Of a stretch of DNA of 64,000 nt, positions 18,400-27,568 are shown piece by piece; position 1 is the first letter of the stretch; each line of letters starts with the position of its first letter. The stretch is from positions 1 to 64,000 of the forward strand of contig CAWGRH010000003.1 in NCBI GenBank assembly GCA_963824905.1. Reading direction: 5' to 3'. Source of the DNA: JAJPKK01 sp963824905. GTDB taxonomy: Bacteria; Pseudomonadota; Alphaproteobacteria; Rhizobiales; Xanthobacteraceae. The notes beneath the pieces were generated by a model that searched no databases, was not told the DNA's origin, and worked only from the letters and a program-made list of their open reading frames with translations. Both the position numbers and the translations under genes were made by a program.

Positions 18400-20985
18400 T
18401 CAGTCGGCGTTGAGGCCCTGAACGACCCAGCTCGTTCCCACCGAACCGACACTCGCAGACGACGCGACCGTGACGCCGTTTATGAACCAGATCGCCAATG
18501 CGCCGCTGCTGGTGTCACGCCAGAGAATGTCACTCTTACCGTTGCCGTTGAAATCGCCGGTGTTGGCGATCACCCAGTTGCTAGGGACCGTTCCGAGACC
18601 GCCGGTCGCCCCAACCGAGCCGCCGTTCAGCAGCCAGATCGCCACCGAACCGGCGCTGGTGTCACGCCAGAGAATATCGCTTTTGCCGTCACCGTTGAAG
18701 TCGCCGACGCCAGCAATCACCCAGTTGCTCGCCACCGCCCCGACAGTCGTGGTGGACAAGACTGTGGTTCCGTTCATGAACCAAATCGCCGCGGTGCCCG
18801 TGGTCGTGTCACGCCATAGAATGTCCGTCTTGCCGTCGCCGTTAAAGTCGCCTGTCCCAGCGATTACCCAGTTGCTCGGCACCGTGCTGACTGTTGCGCT
18901 AGACGATACCGTTGACCCGTTCAGCAGCCAGATGGCGACCACCCCGGTGCTGGTGTTGCGCCACAATATATCTCCCTTGCCATCCCCGTTGAAGTCTCCG
19001 GTGCCTTGCACCGCCCAGACGGTGTTGACGTTGCCGAGATTTGCGGTCGTCGGCGCGAGCTTGCCGAACATGAACCAGATGGCCAGGTTGCCGCTGCTAT
19101 CGCGCCAGAGCCAGTCGTGAGCGCCATCTCCATTGAAGTCGCGCTGTCCGACGATTGACCAGGTGTTGGGCACCACGCCAAAACCGCCGCTGTCATTGAT
19201 CGTCGCGTTGAACATGAACCATACCGCCGTGGCGCCGCTAGCGTCGCGCCACGCAATGTCGCTCTCCGGGATGCTGCTGCTGCCGTTGAAGTCGTGGGTG
19301 GCCGTTGTCGTGCCTCCCTTCGAGCAACTAGACGAGGCCACGGTGACAGCCGTTCCCACGGACGGGATGCCGTTCGCAACAACGAAGAGCGTGCTGGCGC
19401 CGTCTTCGATGACTTGTGGCGCCCTGAATTTCGTGCTTGTCGCCGCGCCGACGGCAATCGAACGTGTATTGTGGTCGAAGGTTCGGGCATAAGCAACGTG
19501 CCCGGTGCTATTGTTCACGATTCGCACCAACGGGAAGTTAGTGTCTGATTGATAGTCATCACCATAAGCGGCGCCGTGTGATAGCCCGTTAAACTGCGTG
19601 CCACTCACAAAATAGGTGCCGCCTGCAGAGATACAGCTTGGCGCCGAGTTGACCACTGGCCGCCAGGTTGATTGGAATGTTTTATCCGTGGGCGTGTATA
19701 TCTGGACGTTGCTGCTGATATTCGTTCGGAGGACATCGCCGGTTGGCAGCAAAACGAAATTATTCACATACGAAGGATCGCTAGGCGCGGTCGAGGTGTC
19801 CGTTACCTGAGTGATGACGTTGGACGAATTCATCTCGAAGAAATGGGTGCCTGCAAAAAAAGAATTTTTCGCGGTCCAATTACTCGTGGCAGCCGCAAAC
19901 AAAATGTTGCCATTCTGGAGTAGCGCCGCGGGAGCGTCGGCCAGAGTGCAGGGCGTGTTGCTCATCGCGCCGCAGGTCGAGGGAATATCGGGACCCTGTG
20001 ACCAAGTGTTGTTCGCTGTATTGAATATGGCTGTGTGCGCGACGCCGGTAGTTGTGCCGCCAAAGACAACGACGGTGCCGTCAGGACGGAGCACCTGCGG
20101 CCCAAGCTCAAAGGACGCATTCCCATTACAATCGGGCAATTGAACAATGGTGCTGCCGGCACTCGTCCACGCGCCGGTCGTGGGAGTATAACGTTCGGAG
20201 CCATCTCCGCAGGCAGCGTCGACAGTCAATACCGTAGCATCGGGCAGCAGCGTCCAACCCTCTTCATCATTACCGTCGGCCTTGCCAGTACCAGTCGCAG
20301 TCCACGTAAAATTGAAAGCGTTTAGCAGCGCCTGCTGAGAGCTCTGCGAATTGGCAAGCATGTAGGTGCCGTTGGCCAAGACAATGCTTTGAGCATCCCC
20401 GATTTGCGTCCAGCTGCTCGGAGGCGCTACCGCCGTCCAGGTATTGTCGAAGGGATCATAGATCGCGCCCTTCGTCGTAAAGGTCTCCGTATTTGTGCAG
20501 GGGGTATCGCGGTTGTACTCGCCGCCATTGATGATCAAGCGGCCATCCGGCAAAACGTGGGATGCATACCATAGTGGGTTGTATTGCAAACCGTTTATGA
20601 CCGGCAGCGAGGCGATCTGCGTCCAGGTGCCTGCACTATAACTGCCGGTATTGGATGGTGTCAGTTTCCACCAATTCCCGGGGGTACAAAACGCGTTGAA
20701 AAGAACGCTCCCGTCGGTCATCAGTTGCGGTTGGACCAACGATACATTCGGGGCACCAGGCACTACTGACCATGAGCCTCCGGCCGGTGCCAGGTAGGGC
20801 GTCCCTACCGCCGCCTGAGCCGGCCGAGTGAGGAACTCCTGCCATTCCTCCGGATGATCTCGAAAGTATTGCTGCGATCGGATCGACAAAGAGGGAGTAG
20901 CGGGGCTCGGCGTTTGCGCGCTGCTTATAATCGGCACCATGACCATCGCGATCATAGCGAGCACAACGAGGCGGATCATGGTCAT
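18400..20985 (-). CDS. Secreted Kelch/galactose-oxidase-like protein with FG-GAP-like tail
   Basis: About 861 residues from the ATG at 20985 (GGAGAGCAGC before it; signal MIRLVVLAMIAMVMVPIISS). Residues about 60-560 form a propeller with repeated motifs of the type YASHVLPDGRLIINGGEYN, VLRPDGTVVVFGG and VLLPTGDVLRTN, as in galactose-oxidase and glyoxal-oxidase relatives. The copper-ligand set could not be confirmed. From about residue 600 there are six copies of a roughly 48-residue unit, DFNGDGKSDILWRDT..A.AIWF.NG, followed by a variable stretch and SNWVIAGTG. The DFNGDG loops resemble calcium-binding FG-GAP/VCBS repeats. It probably acts outside the cell; the tail is shared with the multicopper oxidase at 22105. 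Confidence 0.82.
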   Translation of the reverse strand: MTMIRLVVLAMIAMVMVPIISSAQTPSPATPSLSIRSQQYFRDHPEEWQEFLTRPAQAAVGTPYLAPAGGSWSVVPGAPNVSLVQPQLMTDGSVLFNAFCTPGNWWKLTPSNTGSYSAGTWTQIASLPVINGLQYNPLWYASHVLPDGRLIINGGEYNRDTPCTNTETFTTKGAIYDPFDNTWTAVAPPSSWTQIGDAQSIVLANGTYMLANSQSSQQALLNAFNFTWTATGTGKADGNDEEGWTLLPDATVLTVDAACGDGSERYTPTTGAWTSAGSTIVQLPDCNGNASFELGPQVLRPDGTVVVFGGTTTGVAHTAIFNTANNTWSQGPDIPSTCGAMSNTPCTLADAPAALLQNGNILFAAATSNWTAKNSFFAGTHFFEMNSSNVITQVTDTSTAPSDPSYVNNFVLLPTGDVLRTNISSNVQIYTPTDKTFQSTWRPVVNSAPSCISAGGTYFVSGTQFNGLSHGAAYGDDYQSDTNFPLVRIVNNSTGHVAYARTFDHNTRSIAVGAATSTKFRAPQVIEDGASTLFVVANGIPSVGTAVTVASSSCSKGGTTTATHDFNGSSSIPESDIAWRDASGATAVWFMFNATINDSGGFGVVPNTWSIVGQRDFNGDGAHDWLWRDSSGNLAIWFMFGKLAPTTANLGNVNTVWAVQGTGDFNGDGKGDILWRNTSTGVVAIWLLNGSTVSSSATVSTVPSNWVIAGTGDFNGDGKTDILWRDTTTGTAAIWFMNGTTVLSTTTVGAVASNWVIAGVGDFNGDGKSDILWRDTSAGSVAIWLLNGGSVGATGGLGTVPSNWVIANTGDFNGNGKSDILWRDTSSGALAIWFINGVTVASSASVGSVGTSWVVQGLNAD

Positions 20986-21070
20986 GCTGCTCTCCATCAT
21001 CAATAAGTATGCCAAGTAGCTGATTCGGGACGCCATCCAGCGCTTTCGAAATGACACTATTGGGAGGGTG

Positions 21071-21445
21071 CTAGAGACGGGGTGTCACGGTGATGCTCAC
21101 TTTGCTGGCCTGATGAGCCACTTCCTCGCAGACTTCGGCGTGCGGAGACGGACAGGGAAAGCCGCGCAACTGATAAGTCCCAGGCATCGTATAAGTATGT
21201 TTTACGAAGACTGAGCTGGCGGTAGCACAGACACCATCTTGTGGCATTGCTAAGCCGCTTCTCGATCCGTCTCCAAAGTCAATCAAAATGCCGGCCGAAG
21301 CACACAAGGTGACCGTCAGCGGCGCTGGGCCAGATGTGGGAGCGGCGGAGAAGAGAGGAGATTGAGCAAGAGACGCGCCCACCGCGACAGTTACGGTCAA
21401 AGCCAGCACGACTTCGAACCTGCGCGGCGCCAATGCTCGCTCCAC
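21071..21445 (-). CDS. Small secreted PKD-like protein
   Basis: A 124-residue protein with an N-terminal hydrophobic signal (VVLALTVTVAVGASLAQ). A single Ig-like domain of PKD type follows: AAPTSGPAPLTVTLCAS, IDFGDGSRSG, and VKHTYTMPGTYQLRGF. The GDGS and H-T-Y-x-x-P-G-x-Y motifs are hallmarks. Cysteines in GVCATAS, FPCPSPHAEVCEEV suggest disulphides. It sits just upstream of the large Kelch-type gene on the same strand, so the two may be co-expressed surface or secreted proteins. Confidence 0.7.
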   Translation of the reverse strand: MERALAPRRFEVVLALTVTVAVGASLAQSPLFSAAPTSGPAPLTVTLCASAGILIDFGDGSRSGLAMPQDGVCATASSVFVKHTYTMPGTYQLRGFPCPSPHAEVCEEVAHQASKVSITVTPRL

Positions 21446-21572
21446 ATTTAAGAAGATCTATCTCCCACCCATCGCGACGCCGTCGACAAACAAAATATAT
21501 CACCCGTCACCAAAGAGCACCAGAGCCGGCCTCGGCAAATCGCACACGCGTTGCACTCCTAGTGCAGTCGCG

Positions 21573-21668
21573 CGATCCGATTCAACTATTCCGGGACAAT
21601 TCCTCGATCGCATACAACTATTCCCGGACGAGTTTTCGATCCAATTCAACTAATCCCGCACGAGTCGA
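21573..21668. repeat. Three tandem 32-base imperfect repeats
   Basis: Three consecutive 32-base units each begin cgatc and contain caacta[tu]tcc-like cores: cgatccgattcaactattcc, cgatcgcatacaactattcc and cgatccaattcaactaatcc, followed by [cg]ggac/gcac and an AT-richer end. The copies are about 70-80 percent alike by eye. They lie between the PKD-like gene and a decayed small gene. They could be iterated protein-binding sites or a remnant of mobile DNA. Confidence 0.6.
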
Positions 21669-21840
21669 TTTACTTATTAGACGCTTTGGCCGAGCATCAC
21701 CCGAAAGGGGAGTCAACTTCGCTCGGCTCCTATGTCAGTTGCGTGCGGAAGCGCGTCCCTACCGAGCAGCCAACGGGCAACGCGCCCATCCCGTTTCAGC
21801 GCTTGCAAAGACCGCCCTTCAGCTCGCATTCCACATCGCT

Positions 21841-22027
21841 TCAGGCGGCGGCGACGATGTCGAAATAGAAGCGCCGAGTCGAATCGCGGCTGGACAGGTA
21901 GGTTACACAGGAAACCACCGTCGGCGTCTTTGGCGTGGCACTTCGTCTCGAGCACCCGCAGCTCCTTGTCGTGCAGGGTGCTCCCTGCCGATGTCTCGCG
22001 ATCATAGGCCGCCTGAATAACGGCCAT
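21841..22027 (-). pseudogene. Small hypothetical protein, frameshifted
   Basis: One leftward frame gives MAVIQAAYDRETSAGSTLHD, then KELRVLETKCHAKDADGGFLC. A second frame continues as VTYLSSRDSTRRFYFDIVAA before the stop at 21841. Joined, they read like a compact secreted protein seen in Bradyrhizobium-type genomes (recollection, not searched). The frame change is near 21910. The true start is unclear and may lie further upstream. Confidence 0.4.
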
Positions 22028-22104
22028 GGTGGACGCAGCGCGGGATTGCAAGCAAGAGCGACTGCGAGCACATCCAAATCGCAATCTCTTTGCCCCGCGT
22101 TGGA

Positions 22105-25100
22105 TCAATCGGCATTCGTGTTCTGGATCTGCCAGTTGGTTCCGACCTCGCCAATGCTCGCGGACTGGGTGATTTGCAGGCCGTTCATCAGCCACAGCGC
22201 CAGGGCGCCCCCTGTTTGCCGCCAAAGAATGTCGCTCCTGCCGTTGGCGTCGAAATCGCCGGTCTGGGCGATTTGCCAGCTGACGGGCACCGTGCCAACC
22301 ACGCCAGTCTGCGTCACCTGCAGGCCGTTCATGAACCAGATCGTCACCGCGCCGGTATTGCCGTCTCGCCAGAGGATATCGCTCTTGCCGTCGCCATCGA
22401 AGTCGCCGGTCCCGGCAATCGTCACGTTGCCGGGCACCGCCCCCAAGTTGCCGGATTGCAGGACCTGCAGACCGTTGAGCAGCCAGACCGCGACCGTACC
22501 GCTCGCATCGCGCCAGAGGATGTCCCAGTTGCCGTCTCCGTTGAAGTCGCCCGTGCCCGCAATTGTCCAGGTCGTGGGTATCAGCCCGAGATTGCCGGAT
22601 TGCATGACCTGCAACCCGTTCATCAACCAGATCGCCACGTTGCCGTCGCTGTCGCGCCAGAGAATGTCGCCCTTGTTGTCGCCATTGAAATCGCCCGTGC
22701 CCGCGACCGTCCAGTTCACTGGCACCGCCCCGAGCGACTCGCTCTGCAGCGTCTGCAAGCCGCTCATCAGCCAGATTGCAACATTGCCGCCGGTGTCACG
22801 CCACAGGACATCGTAGTTGCCATCAGCGTTGAAGTCGCGCTGCCCGACGATCGTCCAGTTCGCGGGCACGGTGCCGAGGCTGCCAGACTGCAGCATCTGC
22901 GCGCCCGTCATCAGCCAGATCGCGACGTCGCCGCCGGCCTCGCGCCAAAGAATGTCGCTGTTGAAGTCGGCGTTGAAGTCGTGCGTCGTGTTGGTCGGCG
23001 CCAGCGGCTCGGGCACGACCACGATCTTTGCCATCATGCCCCCGTCCTCGTGTTCGAGGATGTGGCAGTGGTAGACGAACTCGCCGACCTGTGAGAACGG
23101 GATGTCGAGCACGATCGGCTGGGAGACGCATTGGCCGGTGCGCCATTGCTCGATCGTGCAATAGCCGCCCTGGTTTTCCGCGACATCCGGGATGTTGGCG
23201 GTCCCGTAAGGAATGGGGACGTTGTCCTCCAGGATGACCGCCGTGTCGGGGGGACTTTGCAACGGCTGCACCAGCGCAGTCGCGTCCAGCACCCTGAATT
23301 TGGTCTGATGGATATGAAAGTTATGGATTTCCGTCGCCAGGTTCACCACCTCCCACGTCTCATGGATCGGGGTCCCGCCTGGTCCGAGCGGCAGGCAGAC
23401 GAGTGTGTTGGCCGGATCGAAGGGCGCCACCGGGACGTGCGTCCCCGCGACGACGGCCCCATTCTGGTCGACCTCCTCGTAGCCGAGACCGAATGAGGCA
23501 TTGGGATCGGTTGGATCGTCCACTCCGAAGAAGATCCTGCGACGATGGCCATTCGCCAGCGGCTTACACGAGGTCGTCGTCTGCGCCGCCCGTGCCGCAG
23601 GAGCGGCTCTCGCTCCAAAAATACCCGCGGAAGAGAGGGCAGCCCTGGATTGGCCGCTGACCTCCACGGCATCCTTTGTCGCCTGGGGTTGTGCAAACTC
23701 GACGCGGAGAAAATCGACATTGGGCCATAATTCGCCCGCCGGGCCGAGATCGGGGGTGAACTGCCGGAAGTTCGCTGTGGCTCCGGGCGGAGGCGGGACG
23801 ACGGCGCCCTGCGCGTCGCGATAGGTGACCCACACCTCGGCGCGCGAGCTCGGCATCATGACCAGGTCGCGAACGCAGACCGGCAGCAAGTTCGTGTCGC
23901 CGGGCGGACATTGGGCCACCGTGAATTTGTTTCCCCCCATTGTCATGATTGTTCCGGCGGGAGTTGCCGGCGGCACATTGATGCTCACTCCGTCGATTGA
24001 AATGAGCTGCATCAGCATCGGTAGTTGGGTCGAGTTGTCGACAAGGTTGAGTCGATAGGTGATCTGGCCCGACGCGTTGGTCAGCCGCCAGATCTCGCCA
24101 TTCGGTGAGGTCATGTGAACCGTCGGAAACACTTGGCCATTGACGGTGAAGTACCAGCGCGAGCCCAGGAAGCTATTGGGGCCGCCTCCCCGCTCAGGAG
24201 GAGCGCCGAAGCAGAACCCCGGACGCAAGCTCGGCGGCTGATCGTCCGGTGCGCAGAAATCGGCGATCTGCTGATTCTGCACCTCGCCGTCCACCACCGT
24301 CACGGGACCGCTGTCGTATTGGAGCGTGCCTCCAGCCAGCACCTGCATGTCCTTGAGAACGAGATGACGAACAACGCTCGGCGGAGAATTAACGTAATCC
24401 TGCACTTCACCGATCGAGATGATGCCTGCCAGGCCGGACGACACCTGATTGAGCGCGATGCCGTGGACGTGCGGGTGGAACCAGAACGCACCGGACGGAT
24501 GGTTCGCCGGAATATCGATGCGGTAATCGGCGAAATCCATCTTGATCGAGCCGTGCTGGTGCGTGGTCTGAGGCACGGGCGTGCCGTTGGCGGAGTTGTA
24601 GATGTCCACGAAGACATAGTCGCCGAAGGTCGGATCGCTCAAGGTCGGGGCGCGCGCCGGAACGATCAGGCCATGGGTGTGCAGGTTGGTCGGATTGCGA
24701 AACAAGTTGGCTTGGCCGGGCTCGCCCACGTGTTTGAGCTTGGCGGGGTCCAACAGCGGCAGTTGGTTGACCAGGCGGATCTTCAGCGCGTCGCCGGCTT
24801 GCAGCGCGAGCCGCACCCCGCCATAGTCGGCGACCGTGGTCGCACCTGCCGGGCATTGATTACTCCACGGCGGCCGCCGGCAGACCTCGTAGACCCAGCC
24901 GATCGGATTGATCGGCGCTCCTCCCCCGGGCGGCGGGTAGGAGATGGTCGGGACCGGCTTCGGCTTCGCGACCATGAGGATATCGAGCACGCCACCAGAG
25001 CTTGTGAACACCGCCGGCTCAGTAATCGCATCAGCCCGCGCTGCTTGCGGGGCAAAAATCAGCGCGGCGGCAAAACCCATCGCGTGCGCCAATCGGCGGC

Positions 25101-25152
25101 TTGCAATCCGAGCCGCGCACGTTGCAATGCGCGATCTTCTCAACTGCTTCAT
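22105..25152 (-). CDS. Multicopper oxidase with C-terminal FG-GAP-like repeats
   Basis: About 1015 residues from the ATG at 25152; ATGs at 25200 and 25302 are alternatives. The signal region ends AALIFAPQAARA. All copper-ligand motifs are present: NLHTHGL, FWFHPHVHG, HNFHIHQTKF, and YHCHILEHEDGGMM, giving type 1, 2 and 3 sites of a CotA/laccase-like oxidase. After the oxidase (about residue 720) come six units DFNADGN.D[IV]LWRDxxGxVAIWLM.GLQ..QS, then an LG.VP..W.I.GTG link, ending IQNTNAD. The same tail ends the Kelch-type protein (VVQGLNAD). Oxidation of phenols, metals or another secreted substrate is likely; the tail may anchor it or bind calcium. Confidence 0.88.
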   Translation of the reverse strand: MKQLRRSRIATCAARIASRRLAHAMGFAAALIFAPQAARADAITEPAVFTSSGGVLDILMVAKPKPVPTISYPPPGGGAPINPIGWVYEVCRRPPWSNQCPAGATTVADYGGVRLALQAGDALKIRLVNQLPLLDPAKLKHVGEPGQANLFRNPTNLHTHGLIVPARAPTLSDPTFGDYVFVDIYNSANGTPVPQTTHQHGSIKMDFADYRIDIPANHPSGAFWFHPHVHGIALNQVSSGLAGIISIGEVQDYVNSPPSVVRHLVLKDMQVLAGGTLQYDSGPVTVVDGEVQNQQIADFCAPDDQPPSLRPGFCFGAPPERGGGPNSFLGSRWYFTVNGQVFPTVHMTSPNGEIWRLTNASGQITYRLNLVDNSTQLPMLMQLISIDGVSINVPPATPAGTIMTMGGNKFTVAQCPPGDTNLLPVCVRDLVMMPSSRAEVWVTYRDAQGAVVPPPPGATANFRQFTPDLGPAGELWPNVDFLRVEFAQPQATKDAVEVSGQSRAALSSAGIFGARAAPAARAAQTTTSCKPLANGHRRRIFFGVDDPTDPNASFGLGYEEVDQNGAVVAGTHVPVAPFDPANTLVCLPLGPGGTPIHETWEVVNLATEIHNFHIHQTKFRVLDATALVQPLQSPPDTAVILEDNVPIPYGTANIPDVAENQGGYCTIEQWRTGQCVSQPIVLDIPFSQVGEFVYHCHILEHEDGGMMAKIVVVPEPLAPTNTTHDFNADFNSDILWREAGGDVAIWLMTGAQMLQSGSLGTVPANWTIVGQRDFNADGNYDVLWRDTGGNVAIWLMSGLQTLQSESLGAVPVNWTVAGTGDFNGDNKGDILWRDSDGNVAIWLMNGLQVMQSGNLGLIPTTWTIAGTGDFNGDGNWDILWRDASGTVAVWLLNGLQVLQSGNLGAVPGNVTIAGTGDFDGDGKSDILWRDGNTGAVTIWFMNGLQVTQTGVVGTVPVSWQIAQTGDFDANGRSDILWRQTGGALALWLMNGLQITQSASIGEVGTNWQIQNTNAD

Positions 25153-25578
25153 CGGTCGGCGTTCGTGGCCAAGCACACAAGCGACGAGCTGGTGCCTCAT
25201 GTTCGCAGGTCTTTCATACAAGATGCAAGATAGAGAAAAAGAAACCGGCGGTAGCCGCCGCGGCGAATGCCCATTCGGCAGAGGAATGTTTGATGACATC
25301 ATAGGAGCTGAGGTCTCGCAATATTTTTTGTGGGCACGCCGAGCGCAACGCGCACACGATGGGAGAGCCGTCGAACAACGGGACCAGAGCGTATCTCAAA
25401 GCCATCGCTGAACCCACCACGCCGAGACCGCCACCGAAAGATAGGCGCCCGTTGCGACGAGGAGAGCCCAGCCCGGCGAAACAACAATCACCAGCCGGAT
25501 GACGAGGACGAAGGCCGACAACCCAAATCTTTCGAGCGTTGCTCGAACGGCATCGAGCGGCGCCGCCCCGCTCCCGCG

Positions 25579-25737
25579 CGAAGCATTCCCGACGACGATA
25601 CGGGCGCGGCCATGATCACGCTCCGCGTCGATACGCAGGTGCTCGCTCGCGTCGACGCTGCCGCCAAACGGCTTGGAATTAGCCGTACAGCATGGCTGCA
25701 CCTTGCGGCCGAAGGGCTTTTGGGGGATCGGCGATAA
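25579..25737 (+). CDS. Ribbon-helix-helix protein end, copy B (possibly truncated)
   Basis: Encodes RSIPDDDTGAAMITLRVDTQ, then VLARVDAAAKRLGISRTAWL and HLAAEGLLGDRR, almost identical to the end of the gene at 16558-16938. The frame is open upstream to 25330, but that part does not match copy A, so the original N-terminal half is lost or replaced. A minimal start at 25612 (MITLRVD) would give a 41-residue protein, still a complete ribbon-helix-helix fold. It may be functional or a duplicated fragment. Confidence 0.55.
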   Translation, partial: RSIPDDDTGAAMITLRVDTQVLARVDAAAKRLGISRTAWLHLAAEGLLGDRR

Positions 25738-25959
25738 TCTGCTGATGCCCCGAGAACGTCGGCCGAGGCCTCTGCCGGACGCTCTCAACACGAGCTTGGC
25801 CGGGTCGACGACGTGCCTCGCCTTCGAGGTGATCCCTCGTCGGAGATGCCGTGCAACGGCTGTGAAGCAACTCGCGGCGGCGCTGATGAAGCTGCCAAGA
25901 GTCGTCGCACGGACGCTCTGGAGAGGCGGAGATCGCCCGCCCCGAAGTGGGCGGAGCGC
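25738..25959. other. Intergenic, nothing recognised
   Basis: The first about 25 bases continue the duplication from copy A. The rest shows no gene I can support. Confidence 0.35.
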
Positions 25960-26223
25960 CTAACGCGTCCTCACGAGCTGGAAGTCGGGCTCCATATTTG
26001 CGTTCACGGGTCCGCCGCCGCAGACGCTTGGCCGCGCATAGTAGTGATCGGCGGCGTAAACTCGCACGGGTATGCTGCCTCCGCCGCAAACAATACGGCG
26101 CCCATCGATATGCCCGTGCCACCCGACATGCCCGCGGGGTCGCGCTGCTGCATCCTCTGAAGTCAGGCACGCGGAACATAGGGCCAGCAAGATGGCGCCG
26201 GTGACGGTTGCGTTGTGAGACAT
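25960..26223 (-). CDS. Small putative lipoprotein
   Basis: An 87-residue protein from the ATG at 26223, which has ctggagtaaatcc before it. The signal ends at a lipobox-like LALCSAC, so the mature protein would start at a lipidated Cys if the box is used. The body is rich in His, Gly and Tyr (RPRGHVGWHGHIDGRRIVCG, YYARPSVCGGG) and has two VCGGG motifs. The His/Cys content hints at metal binding, but no family is recognised. Confidence 0.6.
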   Translation of the reverse strand: MSHNATVTGAILLALCSACLTSEDAAARPRGHVGWHGHIDGRRIVCGGGSIPVRVYAADHYYARPSVCGGGPVNANMEPDFQLVRTR

Positions 26224-26313
26224 GGATTTACTCCAGTTGATTGAACACGAGGCCACAGTCAACCGCGGGGATGGCAAACTCGTTCCTGCGACACGTGAGA
26301 CGACAGAAAAGGC

Positions 26314-26478
26314 TCACAGCCCGGCGAGATACTGAAGCTGGATCTCCGGAAAGTTCCAAGTGACCACGACCGCAGCGGCCGTCAGCAGCACCATGGCGAT
26401 CAATCCGAAATTCAGGTCATACGATCGGTTTGACAGCTTGCGATTTCCTTCGCGGGACAGACGATGCTGACCGGACAT
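26314..26478 (-). CDS. Small single-span membrane protein
   Basis: A 54-residue frame with ggagcgtgcc before the ATG. A basic, polar N-terminus (SGQHRLSREGNRKLSNRS) precedes one hydrophobic helix (FGLIAMVLLTAAAVVVTW). The product would sit in the inner membrane with a short C-terminal tail. No family is recognised. Coding is inferred from the start context and clean amphipathic layout only. Confidence 0.5.
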   Translation of the reverse strand: MSGQHRLSREGNRKLSNRSYDLNFGLIAMVLLTAAAVVVTWNFPEIQLQYLAGL

Positions 26479-26634
26479 GGCACGCTCCATATGATCGAAG
26501 ACGTGCCGAGCCTAACGCGGCTAACCACCGATGAATGTGAGCAAGATCACAATTCGATTGCGCCAAAGCGGCCGTGCTGAGCGCCGGCTCAATTTCCCTT
26601 TGATCTCACAGAGACAGATCGCGCTCTGCAGTTG

Positions 26635-26649
26635 TTCCACCTGATGGAA
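26635..26649. promoter_or_regulatory. Candidate IclR operator O1
   Basis: TTCCACCTGATGGAA is a 5-5-5 inverted repeat 43 bases before the likely IclR start at 26693. The same palindrome, one base different in the spacer, lies in the divergent promoter at 31123. IclR-family operators are commonly TGGAA/TTCCA-type palindromes, so autoregulation by the adjacent gene is likely. Confidence 0.6.
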
Positions 26650-26692
26650 TGCTATACCAATACCGATCGATTGCCGCCAAGGATTGTCGATC

Positions 26693-27568
26693 GTGGGACA
26701 ACGGAGCCGCAAAGTTGACGGCAACGGAGCCGTGGAGAAGAACAACCCCTATGCCATCGGGGTGCTGAGCCGCGCCTTCGACATCCTCGCCATATTCAGC
26801 CATGCGCGGCCGTCGCTGAGCCTTGGCGACGTCGTGACTGCGGTAGGATTGCCCAAGACGACGGTGTTTCGCGTGTTGAGCAGCCTCGTCGAGCGCGGTT
26901 ATTGCGAATGCGATCCGCAGACCGGCAAATACAGCCTCGGGTTCGAGCTGTTGCGATTGGCCGACATACGGCGTCGCCAGACCAATGTGCACGATATTGC
27001 AGCGCCGGCGATGCGCGAAATTCGCAACGTCGTGAACGAGACCGTCATATTGTCCGTCCGTGCCGGCGATTCACGCGTACACATCGATTTCGTCGAGGGC
27101 CTGCATGCGATGCGCCGCATGGCTGACCTCGGCGTTCCGGCGCCGCTTTACGCCGGCGCCGCCAGCAAGGTCCTCCTCGCCGGCATGGAGGACGACGAGA
27201 TCGAAGCCTATCTCGATCGAACGGATCTCACCGCATTTCAGGACGGCACCATCACCGATCGGGTCGTGCTTTGGCGCGAGGTCCGTTCCATTCGCAAGCG
27301 CGGCTTCGCGGAAAGCAAAGGCGAGCTGTTCGCGGGCGGAGGCGCACTCGCCGCGCCGATCAAGGATTTCAGCGGCAGGACAATCGCCGTCCTCGACATT
27401 CTCACGCCTGAGCATCGATACACCGACGAGCATCGCGAGCGATGCATCGCAATCCTCCTCGAAGAAACGCGGCGCGCCTCCGAAAGGCTCGGCTTTCGGC
27501 CCGACGTTCCAATCTCCGAGGCCGCGGTGCGGCAGACGACTAGACGGGGCGCGCCCCGATCAGGCTGA
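26693..27568 (+). CDS. IclR-family transcriptional regulator
   Basis: About 291 residues from the GTG at 26693, which has an aagga site nine bases upstream; a TTG at 26684 is the alternative. A winged helix-turn-helix spans about residues 25-85 (AIGVLSRAFDILAIFS, SLSLGDVVTAVGLPKTTVFR, LSSLVERGYCECDPQTGKYSLG). The effector domain follows with VILSVRAGDSRVHID, LYAGAASKVLLAG and GGGALAAPIKDFSGRTIAVL. IclR proteins sense small acids. The 3' end overlaps the opposing MmgE/PrpD gene by 29 bases. Palindromes at 26635, 31112-31138 and 38218 suggest it controls itself and the neighbouring operons. Confidence 0.92.
   Translation: MGQRSRKVDGNGAVEKNNPYAIGVLSRAFDILAIFSHARPSLSLGDVVTAVGLPKTTVFRVLSSLVERGYCECDPQTGKYSLGFELLRLADIRRRQTNVHDIAAPAMREIRNVVNETVILSVRAGDSRVHIDFVEGLHAMRRMADLGVPAPLYAGAASKVLLAGMEDDEIEAYLDRTDLTAFQDGTITDRVVLWREVRSIRKRGFAESKGELFAGGGALAAPIKDFSGRTIAVLDILTPEHRYTDEHRERCIAILLEETRRASERLGFRPDVPISEAAVRQTTRRGAPRSG

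Noticed and set aside
25396..25791. 131-codon leftward frame with a hydrophobic C-terminus over copy B of the ribbon-helix-helix gene
   Set aside because: The start half is antisense to the duplicated gene; the hydrophobic end is suggestive but has no start or family of its own.
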